The notes below the pieces were generated by a model, which was not told the DNA's origin, made no database searches, and worked only from the letters and a program-made list of their open reading frames with translations. A DNA stretch of 64,000 bases from positions 248,001 to 312,000 of the forward strand of contig CAZKEF010000001.1 of assembly GCA_964551735.1 (NCBI GenBank), given 5' to 3'. The translations under genes and the position numbers were made by a program. Positions 17,059 to 24,908 of this stretch are shown here, piece after piece; the first letter of the stretch is position 1, and the number at the start of each line of letters is the position of its first letter. The DNA is from DAOUAT01 sp964551735. GTDB lineage: Bacteria > Chloroflexota > Anaerolineae > CG2-30-64-16.

Positions 17059-19029
17059 GTGCCTATCACAAGCTACCTGGACTTCGAGCTGGCCATCGCG
17101 CCCGCGCCCGATGGCTACCGGGCACGCGTCCAGCGCGCGCCGGCCGGCGAGGCGCAAGCATCGTTCGCCCTGCCGTTCACCGAGCAAGAGCTGGCCGACT
17201 TCCTCGAGCGCATGGTGGCCCTGCGCCGCGGCGAAGCGGGAACGGCCGGCGCCACCGATCTCCAGCTCGCCCAGGCGTTCGGAGCGAAGCTCTTCGCCGC
17301 GCTCTTCACCGGCCCGGTCTACCATGCGCTGCGCGCGAGCACGACCCGCGCGGCCCAGCAGGGCGCGGGCCTCCGCATCCGCTTGCAGCTCTCCGAAGCG
17401 CCGGAACTGGCCGTGCTGCCGTGGGAATTCCTCTACGACGCTGAGAACGGCCGCTTCCTGGCCCTGTCCAGCGAGACGCCCATTGTCCGGCGCCTGGCCG
17501 TGGCGGCGCAGCAGACACCCCCGGCAGTGGTGGCGCTGCCCCTCCGCATCCTGGCCCTCATCGCCAGCCCGGCTGGGCTGTCCCCGCTGGATGTGGCGCA
17601 GGAGTGGAACAACCTGAACGCAGCGTTGGGTGACCTGCAGCAAGGAGGCCGCGTGGTGTTGGAACGCCTGGAGCCGCCCACCCTGTCGACGCTGCAGCGC
17701 GAGCTGCGCCAGGCGGACTATCATGTCTTCCATTTCGTGGGCCACGGCGGCTTTGACAGCGCCAGCCAGACAGGGCTGCTCTTCCTGGAAGACGAGGATG
17801 GCCAGCCCGACGCGGTGGCCGGCGACCGGCTCGGGACCATGCTGCTCGGGGCACGCGGGCTGCGGCTGGCGCTGCTGAACGCATGTGAAGGAGGCCGGAC
17901 GGCCAGCGCCGACCCGTTCGCGGGCGTGGCGCAAAGCCTGATCCAGCAAGGTGTTCCTGCGGTCACCGCGATGCAGTTCGCCATCAGCGACGCCGCCGCG
18001 GTGCGCAGCGCAGGCGAGTTTTACCTGGCCCTGGCCGATGGCCTGCCGGTGGACGCCGCGCTTACCGAGGCGCGCAAGGCGGTCTTTGGAAGCGGGCTGG
18101 GTGCAGAATGGGGCACGCCCGTGCTCTACCTGCGCGGGCCCGATGGCCGGATCTTCGACTTCAGCCAGCCAACAGAGGACTGGCGCTGGCTCGCCGCCCC
18201 AGGCGTAAAGAGCGTGGATTGGTTCGTGAACCGCGAGAAGCAGCGCCTCGGCTTCCTGAAAATGCTGGCGCGGCAAACCCCAAAGCAGGTCATGCTGGTG
18301 GAAGCGCCCCAGGATATGGGCAAAACCTGGCTGCTGCAACGGTTGTTTCACGAGTGCCGGGCCCAGGGCGCACCGGTGGCGCTGGTTGACTTCCGGGACA
18401 AACGCAGTTGGGATTATCTGGCCATCGTGCGCGAGATCCGCGATCAGCTCGGCCCCGCCGCCTTCAACCGGCTCACCCAGGCCATCAACGAGGCTACCGG
18501 GCTGTCAGCCCAACGCGGCGCAGCGCTCAGTGGCGCCGCGCCCGAGGGCGAACCCATTGTCCGGGATCAGTTCTCGTTCGTCCAGGCCGACAGCGATGCC
18601 ACGCGCCGCGCCATCGAGGCGCGCGTCACCGACGAGTTCCTGGCGTGCCTGACCGAGTTGCAGCAAGGCCGGGTAGTGACGCTCCTCTTCGACACCTACG
18701 ACCAGGCCACGGTCGAGGCCGACCGTTGGCTGACGAGCTTCTTGTTGGCGCGTATCCGAACCGGTCTGCTGCCGCGGACGATCATCGTGATCGCAGGTCG
18801 CACCGTTCCTCGCTACGACGATAGCTGGCGAGAGTACCTGGCCTGGACGGATCTCGCCCTTTTCGACCGCGAGCACGTTACGGAATACCTGGTGCAGAAG
18901 CGCGGCCTGACCGATGTCGATGTGCCGCTCCTCTTTGCCGCCAGCAAAGGGATGCCGGCCTTACTGGGGATCATGGCCGATAACCTGGCCGCGGCCCGCA
19001 CCTCGGCCAACAATGATGACTGGCTTTAA
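17059..19029 (+). CDS. CHAT-domain protease fused to a STAND-type P-loop NTPase
   Basis: Residues 1-375 are a CHAT domain closely related to that at 10701, with the dyad His229 ('FHFVGHG') and Cys276 ('LLNACEGG'). Residues about 400-655 are a P-loop NTPase: 'VMLVEAPQDMGKTWLL' is a Walker A with Lys422 but without the usual first glycine, and 'VVTLLFDTYDQA' is the Walker B strand, with a sensor-like 'IIVIAGRT' later. The protein stops where STAND proteins usually continue with a winged-helix domain; that domain appears to begin the next gene. The GTG at 17059 is preferred because CCGGAGG at 17047-17053 lies 5 bases upstream and it aligns with the start of the paralogue; an upstream ATG at 17026 lacks a site. 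Confidence 0.88.
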   Translation: MPITSYLDFELAIAPAPDGYRARVQRAPAGEAQASFALPFTEQELADFLERMVALRRGEAGTAGATDLQLAQAFGAKLFAALFTGPVYHALRASTTRAAQQGAGLRIRLQLSEAPELAVLPWEFLYDAENGRFLALSSETPIVRRLAVAAQQTPPAVVALPLRILALIASPAGLSPLDVAQEWNNLNAALGDLQQGGRVVLERLEPPTLSTLQRELRQADYHVFHFVGHGGFDSASQTGLLFLEDEDGQPDAVAGDRLGTMLLGARGLRLALLNACEGGRTASADPFAGVAQSLIQQGVPAVTAMQFAISDAAAVRSAGEFYLALADGLPVDAALTEARKAVFGSGLGAEWGTPVLYLRGPDGRIFDFSQPTEDWRWLAAPGVKSVDWFVNREKQRLGFLKMLARQTPKQVMLVEAPQDMGKTWLLQRLFHECRAQGAPVALVDFRDKRSWDYLAIVREIRDQLGPAAFNRLTQAINEATGLSAQRGAALSGAAPEGEPIVRDQFSFVQADSDATRRAIEARVTDEFLACLTELQQGRVVTLLFDTYDQATVEADRWLTSFLLARIRTGLLPRTIIVIAGRTVPRYDDSWREYLAWTDLALFDREHVTEYLVQKRGLTDVDVPLLFAASKGMPALLGIMADNLAAARTSANNDDWL

Positions 19030-19059
19030 AGCTCGTACCTGGCACAAAGGACGCGGTGC

Positions 19060-22000
19060 ATGACCGACGACAACGCAGCGGAGACTCTCCCTACAACACT
19101 GCCGCCAGACGAGGCGCTGTGGCCCGACGCCCCGGCAGCCACACCTGCACCCCTGCCGGAGGCGGCCCTGGCGCAGCTCGTCGCGTCCATCCTGGCCAGT
19201 AGCCATCCGGAGCTTGCGCGCTCGCTGCGCCTGGTCGCAGTACCGCTTTGGTTCGACGCAGGGCTGCTGGCCGCGCTGCGCGGCGAAAACGACGGCCGCG
19301 AGGAACGCATCCTGGCGCGCTTGAGCCAGTTCTCCTTCATTCAGCAAGCCAACGAGGGCCGCTGCACGTGTAACCGCAGCGTGCGGGAGCTCTTGCTGGC
19401 GGAGTGGCAGAGTGACCGGGACGGCTTCGAGCAGGCGCACCGCCGCGCCCTGACCGAGATCGACGCGCGGCTGGCAGCCGTAGCTCATGAGGCCCACCCC
19501 GCGGCCTATGAAGACCTGACGCAGGCACGGCTGTACCATCTGCTGGTAGCTGAACCTGCAGAGGGCATGACAGTGCTCCACCGTCTCTTCGACGCTGCGC
19601 GCGCCGAACGCCGCCTGGCCGCGGCCGAGCGCTATCTCGATCTGGCCGAGGAGTTGCGCCCCTGGCTGCCGACCGACAGGCAACCCTACCTGGACTACTA
19701 TCAAGCCCTGCTCCAGCAAGCGCAGAACCGCTGGACCAGCAGCCGGGAGCAGCTCACGGCATTGGCCGCGCACATCGCCTTGACGCCAGACCTTGCTGCG
19801 CGGGTCCATCGCGGGCTGGGCCGCGCGTTGGTGGCCGAAGAGGATTGGGTTGGCGCGGTCGCCGAGCACAAGGCTGCGCTGACGGCCTTCGAAAAACTGG
19901 CTGATCAGGCCGAGGTCGCGCGCACCATGACCGACCTGGGCTACGCATACATGGACCTGGCGCTACGCAGTTGGGGCGGTGGTGAGAGCCCTCGCATCCT
20001 ACCCAGGCCCGCGCTCTGGCAGCTCGGCGAACGACTGGCTTTGCCCATCCGGCTGCCGATCGTCATCTACCTGATGGCGCAGTGGGGCGTGGCTGCGCTG
20101 CTGCCGGCCTTGGGGCGTGTGGGTCGGGGCGTAGACTGGGTGATCGCGCGGCTGCTGGGCGAGGCGGGCGCGTGGCTGCGTCGGGCCGAGAAACGACTGC
20201 AGGCGCTGGACGACGCGGCCGGCCTGATTGCGGTGCGTGAACATCAGGCGCGCGTCTACCTGGCGCTGAACCACCCGCAAGCCGCGGCCAGGGCCTACCG
20301 CGAGCTGCTGGCGGCCGAGGGCACGATGCTCGGCGAATTCCGCGCGGCCCGTGCCCGCTTGGGCCTGGCCGAGGCGCTCCTACGCCTCGGCAAAGAACCC
20401 GCCAACACGGCCGAAACCTTGTTGGTGGCGGCGTTGCCCGTCTTCGAGGCCACCCAGCAGGCGGGGTACACCGCTCAGGCTCAAGCCTTACTGGCTGAGG
20501 CGCATGTCAGGCAACATAAGCCTGAGAAAGCCATTCCGCACTACCGGGCTGCAATCGCATCTTGGGAACAGGCCGGCCACCGTGACGCCCAGACCGATAC
20601 CCTGGATCAGATAGAACTCCTCGCCGTGCAACCCGATCTGGCAGACGCCGTCCGCGCCGAGCTGACAGCCATTGCCGAAGGCGTGCCAGTACGGCGCTAC
20701 CCGGTGCGTTACCAGCACCCTCTGATGCGCGCGTTTCAGCTGGTTGCGCTGGTCGTCCTGGCCGTGTTGCTCTTCCTGACCCCCTTCATCGCCATCCGCA
20801 CCGAGCGAGGAGCGATCATTGGCGCCGGTGCGCCGGTAATGAAGCCGCTTCAACCGGACGTCGAAGACGAGTTCGGGCCTGCGCTGGCGCTCAGCATCGA
20901 GCAACAGATCCGGCCCGAATTCCGAGTGCGCATCGCTGGTAATCTCATCGGTTGGACAATCCTGGGCTACGTGGTTGCCTACTTCGCGCTCGGTCTCTAC
21001 CTTATTCGGATCGCCCCCTTGGCAGCCATCCAACGCGGCCAGGAAACTGACCTGGAACTGGATGCAGACGGGATCGGCCGTGCTGCCATGGCCAACGGCC
21101 CAGCGCAGGCGTTGCGCTGGGCCGAAATCACGCGCCTGGTGATCGCTGATCGCTGCCTGATCAGCCGGCCGATCCGTGCGCTCTCTGACACCGGCCTGCT
21201 CGCGTCCAGCGGCCGGCTTGTGATCAGCGGCCACACACGACACTACAGCGACATCCAGCGCATTGCGCACAGGCTCAGCGCAGAGGCGCGCCGCCAAACG
21301 GTCGGCGCCACGATCCTGTGGAGCAAGATGGGTGCGCTGCTGATGTTGGCGCTGGCCTTCCTGGTCGCGTTCGCCGCTCTAGCGCGCAGCGCGCCCGAGC
21401 AAGCCATCTCGCCCCTGCCCGGCATCCCCTACAGCCTGGCCGACCTGTACGGGCTGGTCTTGCTGGGGCTGGCCGTCCCGCTCGGGTGGTGGTTCGCCAT
21501 CCAACCGCTGCGCGTCCAGCTCTTGCTGCGGCCCGCGACGCAGTTGGCCTGGGGCATCGGCGCCAGCGGCATCATGCTGGCCATGCTGGCTTTCCTGCAG
21601 CACAACGTCTGGCGGCTGCCGTTGCCCCGGCCGGATGTCGCGTTTCCACTGCTAGCTGCATTGCTTAGCGGATTGGCAGCGGCGCATATCGCACGCGCCT
21701 GCTGGCTGCCCGGTGAAGCGTCTGACGCGGCGACCCAGGTCAGCAGGCCAGTCTATGTACGCAGCCTACGTTATGCAACCGGTGTACTGGCAGCCGTCGT
21801 GATCGCGATCATGATCCTGATCGCTGGCCACGAAATCCTTAGCTTCGACGCCCTGGTGCGCGCCAACGCCTATCAACGCCAGGCCGAGGCGCCGGGGACA
21901 TCCAAAACCGATAAAGTCGCGCTGCATGAGCAAGCCCTGATGTATTTCGACCACTCGCTGAGCCTGACCGCAACCGCGGCGGCCCACAACAACCGGGGCG

Positions 22001-23655
22001 TGACGCTGGCCCAGCTAGGACGGTTCGACGAGGCGATCACGGCCTACCAGGCCGCCCTAACCAACGCGCAGCAGCAGCCGATCTACCTGAGCAACATCGG
22101 CCTGGCACAGCACGCCCGCGCAAACGCCACTCCCCTGCGCGCAACCTACACCGATCAAGTCGCCGGACACCGCATCCTCGAGCGGTCCCGCGTGCCCTAC
22201 TACCTGGCCGCGCTGTCCACCTACGATCGGCTTATCGCCGCCTTACAGCCCGACATCCAGACCAACCGCGCGATGCTGGTGACGGCCTACCTGATGCGCG
22301 GGGGCACGCAATATGAGTTGGGCGACCTGCGGCTGGATCAGGCGCGCAACGCTGATGCCATGCTCAGCTATGAGGCTGCGGCCAAGAATTACCAATGGGT
22401 TATCGAGCATGCCGTCAACGATGCGGATCTTGGCGCCGGGTACACCGGTCGCGGCTGGTCACGCCTGCTGCTACGCCGGCAGCACGCCAAGGGCGAGATA
22501 CAACGGCTGCGCTACCTGGAGCGGTCGCTGGAAGATTTCACTGTCGCGATCCGTTTGACACCCACCAACGCCTCTGCGCATTCAGGGTTGGGCTGGAGCC
22601 ACTATTTCATTGCGGCGGAAAACCATCTCCAATGTGCGCGCGGCCGTACCGCTGAAGAGACACGGCCGTTCCGGGATCACATCGTCACTTCAATTCAGGC
22701 CTTTGACACCCTGGCCGCGCTGCAACCGACCGGCGCGGTGCATTATCGGACGCGGGCGCAGCTCAACTATCTGCTGCGTTACTGCGAAGACTACGACTTT
22801 GTGGGGCAACTGCAGGCCGCCATCGCGGACTATGACCGTGCGCTGGCGTTAGCGCCGGCCCGTGCCGACTGGTGGTACACCCAAAGTGGACTCTATCTGG
22901 AGGCTCAAAAGCCCGAACTGGCCTTGACCAGCGCCCAACGGTCAGTGGAGATTGATCCCAAGTCACTCGACCGCTGGTTGCGTCTGGCCACCGCGGCCCG
23001 TCGCGTGGGCGATCCCCAGGAAGCGGTCAGGGCCTACGAGGCGGCGGCCAGGCTGGCACCGCAGCGGTTTGACGTGTGGTGGCTGCTGGGCTGGTCGGCG
23101 TACGAGGCCGGCGACTACGCCCGGTCAGCCGAGGCTTCCGCGCAGGCCGCGACGCTGGATCCCTTCGAGCCGCGCGTGGTGTTCAACCAGGCGTTGGCCT
23201 ATGTGGCCGGCGGCCAGGTCGAGCTGGCCAGCAGCGCCTATGCGCTGGGCATCACCGTGGCCGACTTGTTAGCGCCTGTCATACGATCCGGGCGCTATAC
23301 CGAAGCCATCATAGACCTCACGGACATCTTCGCCGATCCGCGCAACGCGGCGCCGGGCCTCGTCGAACGGCTGAAGCAGGCCAGGGCGCAATCCCCAGCG
23401 GTTACACGCTGCCGGGTGATCTACGCCGGCGCGGACGGCCTGAACCTGCGGAGCGGGCCGGGCACGGCCTATGACCCGCCGCTGGAGGCGCTCCCCAAAA
23501 ACACCTTATCCATTCCGCTGGCCCGCAACGGGGACAGCACGTGGGTCAGGGTGCAAATGGTGGAGACGGGACGGGTAGGTTGGCTAAATGCAGATGCCAA
23601 ATATCTGACCTGCAACCTGGATATCAGCACATTGCCGGTGGTGGCTGCAGAATAG
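19060..23655 (+). CDS. Giant winged-helix/TPR/membrane/TPR/SH3b protein, probable partner of the CHAT-NTPase
   Basis: A protein of 1531 residues. Residues about 45-115 ('RLVAVPLWFDAGLLAALRG', 'RLSQFSFIQ', 'SVRELLLAEW') look like the winged-helix segment that normally follows a STAND NTPase. Residues 150-550 are TPR-like helices interrupted by a hydrophobic pair near 340-360. From about 565 to 930 there are seven or eight membrane helices with a soluble insert near 590-640 and another at 690-750. Classic TPRs follow (about 960-1450, for example 'AAAHNNRGVTLAQLGRFDEAITAYQAAL'). The C-terminus is a bacterial SH3 domain ('GLNLRSGPGTAYD', 'WVRVQM', 'GRVGWLNA'), a cell-wall or ligand-binding module. 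It would tether the CHAT-NTPase system to the membrane. It starts 30 bases after the preceding gene. Confidence 0.8.
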   Translation: MTDDNAAETLPTTLPPDEALWPDAPAATPAPLPEAALAQLVASILASSHPELARSLRLVAVPLWFDAGLLAALRGENDGREERILARLSQFSFIQQANEGRCTCNRSVRELLLAEWQSDRDGFEQAHRRALTEIDARLAAVAHEAHPAAYEDLTQARLYHLLVAEPAEGMTVLHRLFDAARAERRLAAAERYLDLAEELRPWLPTDRQPYLDYYQALLQQAQNRWTSSREQLTALAAHIALTPDLAARVHRGLGRALVAEEDWVGAVAEHKAALTAFEKLADQAEVARTMTDLGYAYMDLALRSWGGGESPRILPRPALWQLGERLALPIRLPIVIYLMAQWGVAALLPALGRVGRGVDWVIARLLGEAGAWLRRAEKRLQALDDAAGLIAVREHQARVYLALNHPQAAARAYRELLAAEGTMLGEFRAARARLGLAEALLRLGKEPANTAETLLVAALPVFEATQQAGYTAQAQALLAEAHVRQHKPEKAIPHYRAAIASWEQAGHRDAQTDTLDQIELLAVQPDLADAVRAELTAIAEGVPVRRYPVRYQHPLMRAFQLVALVVLAVLLFLTPFIAIRTERGAIIGAGAPVMKPLQPDVEDEFGPALALSIEQQIRPEFRVRIAGNLIGWTILGYVVAYFALGLYLIRIAPLAAIQRGQETDLELDADGIGRAAMANGPAQALRWAEITRLVIADRCLISRPIRALSDTGLLASSGRLVISGHTRHYSDIQRIAHRLSAEARRQTVGATILWSKMGALLMLALAFLVAFAALARSAPEQAISPLPGIPYSLADLYGLVLLGLAVPLGWWFAIQPLRVQLLLRPATQLAWGIGASGIMLAMLAFLQHNVWRLPLPRPDVAFPLLAALLSGLAAAHIARACWLPGEASDAATQVSRPVYVRSLRYATGVLAAVVIAIMILIAGHEILSFDALVRANAYQRQAEAPGTSKTDKVALHEQALMYFDHSLSLTATAAAHNNRGVTLAQLGRFDEAITAYQAALTNAQQQPIYLSNIGLAQHARANATPLRATYTDQVAGHRILERSRVPYYLAALSTYDRLIAALQPDIQTNRAMLVTAYLMRGGTQYELGDLRLDQARNADAMLSYEAAAKNYQWVIEHAVNDADLGAGYTGRGWSRLLLRRQHAKGEIQRLRYLERSLEDFTVAIRLTPTNASAHSGLGWSHYFIAAENHLQCARGRTAEETRPFRDHIVTSIQAFDTLAALQPTGAVHYRTRAQLNYLLRYCEDYDFVGQLQAAIADYDRALALAPARADWWYTQSGLYLEAQKPELALTSAQRSVEIDPKSLDRWLRLATAARRVGDPQEAVRAYEAAARLAPQRFDVWWLLGWSAYEAGDYARSAEASAQAATLDPFEPRVVFNQALAYVAGGQVELASSAYALGITVADLLAPVIRSGRYTEAIIDLTDIFADPRNAAPGLVERLKQARAQSPAVTRCRVIYAGADGLNLRSGPGTAYDPPLEALPKNTLSIPLARNGDSTWVRVQMVETGRVGWLNADAKYLTCNLDISTLPVVAAE

Positions 23656-23692
23656 ACCGCGCCCCATCTCCCCCCTCTCCTTGTTTTCCTGG

Positions 23693-24655
23693 TTACGGCG
23701 CGGGCGTCGGCGCTGGCGTAGGCTGCTGCAAGAAGCCCGCCCGCCCCTTCTCCACCAGGTCTTTCACGCCGAACTCCGCCACACGCACGTAATAGGCCGA
23801 CTCGGACGATTTTACGACGTAGCTGCTGTCGGCGACGTTCTTCGCGCCGACGGCCAGGGTGTAGGTCTTGGTCTGATCGCCGGTTTTCGTCGTCAGGGTC
23901 ACGGTCGCGGCCGGCTGGGCCAGGCCGTAGGCCGGATCGTCCGCGGTTCCCAGCGGCGCGGTCAGCCGCACGCTGGTCGTCTGGCTCAGCAGCGTAGTGA
24001 TGGCGCCGGTGTTGACCGTCTCGCCCGCGGCCAGCCCTTGCAGCGTCCACGCGCCCGCGGCGTCCTTGATGAACGCGACCTCACCCTGCGCGTTCTCCAC
24101 GGTGAAGCCGGTCACATCGGCCGACGGCACGCTGAAGTACACGGGGTTGATCCAAGACAGCAGATCCGCAGTGAGCTCCCACGTTGCCACGTTGCGCGCC
24201 AGGTAGACCGCGTCCTGCCCGGCCAAGCGGGCGTGGGTGGCGCGGCTGCCCGAGGCCGAGCCCAGGTAGAGGGTCTTGGCGCCGCCCGCGGTCTGGAGCT
24301 CGATCTTGCGCACGAATTTGCTGTCGGCCACCTGCAACTGGGCGTGGCTGGCGGCCGTCTGCACCACCGGCTGGCCCGCGGCCACGGCGACCAGCTTGTC
24401 CAGGGCCGGGGTGATCTTGGCCGCGTCGGCCGGGTAATCGGCCGCGCTGGCTGCGGTCCAACTGTCCCCCGACTTGGCCAGCACTACCGTCTTGCCCTGG
24501 TCGTCGCTGATGGTCAGGCCGGTTACATCATCGGTCTTGATGCCGAGCAACGGCGCGCCGGCCCCGGTAGCTGCCTGCCGCGGCCAGAACACGATCACGG
24601 CCAGGACCAGTTGGGCCGCCAGCACGGCAATTAGAATGCGTTGGAGCTTGTTCAC
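23693..24655 (-). CDS. DUF4340 membrane-anchored protein of a Gld-type ABC system
   Basis: The N-terminus has one membrane anchor (ILIAVLAAQLVLAVIVFW). The rest is a repeat of beta-rich DUF4340 modules with 'VTGLTISDDQGKTVVLAKSGDSWTA', 'YLGSASGSRATHARLAGQDAVYLA', 'VTGFTVENAQGEVAFIKDAAGAWTLQG'. It ends in a Pro/Thr-Ala tail. DUF4340 genes commonly follow gldG-like genes, as here, so it is probably an accessory of the ABC exporter encoded by 24909-29004. The RBS rc of 'actctctcct' gives AGGAGAG upstream of the ATG. The function is not known. Confidence 0.8.
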   Translation of the reverse strand: MNKLQRILIAVLAAQLVLAVIVFWPRQAATGAGAPLLGIKTDDVTGLTISDDQGKTVVLAKSGDSWTAASAADYPADAAKITPALDKLVAVAAGQPVVQTAASHAQLQVADSKFVRKIELQTAGGAKTLYLGSASGSRATHARLAGQDAVYLARNVATWELTADLLSWINPVYFSVPSADVTGFTVENAQGEVAFIKDAAGAWTLQGLAAGETVNTGAITTLLSQTTSVRLTAPLGTADDPAYGLAQPAATVTLTTKTGDQTKTYTLAVGAKNVADSSYVVKSSESAYYVRVAEFGVKDLVEKGRAGFLQQPTPAPTPAP

Positions 24656-24703
24656 GATTTACTCTCTCCTACACCTGGCACTCATGTAGAGCGCCTCTTC
24701 GAT

Positions 24704-24882
24704 GTCACCCTGAACGGGTTGGTCGCGTGAAATACGTTGCGGCGAACATCCAGTGAAGGGTCTTGCGCACGCCAAACCTATCTCTGTGTTCTCCAGGGCC
24801 GGCTCTGACGGCCGGTGCGAATAGATTCTTCGCTGGCTGCTCTCCGTCACGAGAGATCAGGGATTAACCCGCTCAGAATGAC
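24704..24882. repeat. Palindromic repeat element (GTCAC..GGGTT / AACCCGCTCA..TGAC)
   Basis: The spacer between two genes of the ABC operon is filled by one element of about 180 bases: GTCACCCTGAACGGGTT at one end, AACCCGCTCAGAATGAC at the other, with internal GAAGGGTC and TTCGCTGG segments found also at 27855, 54825 and 59296. Confidence 0.75.
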
Positions 24883-24908
24883 TCCAACAACGCTACCTGA
24901 TTCTCCGC

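Noticed and set aside
24704..24882. Insertion sequence
   Set aside because: No transposase is encoded in this or any related element in the window; these are non-autonomous palindromic repeats.
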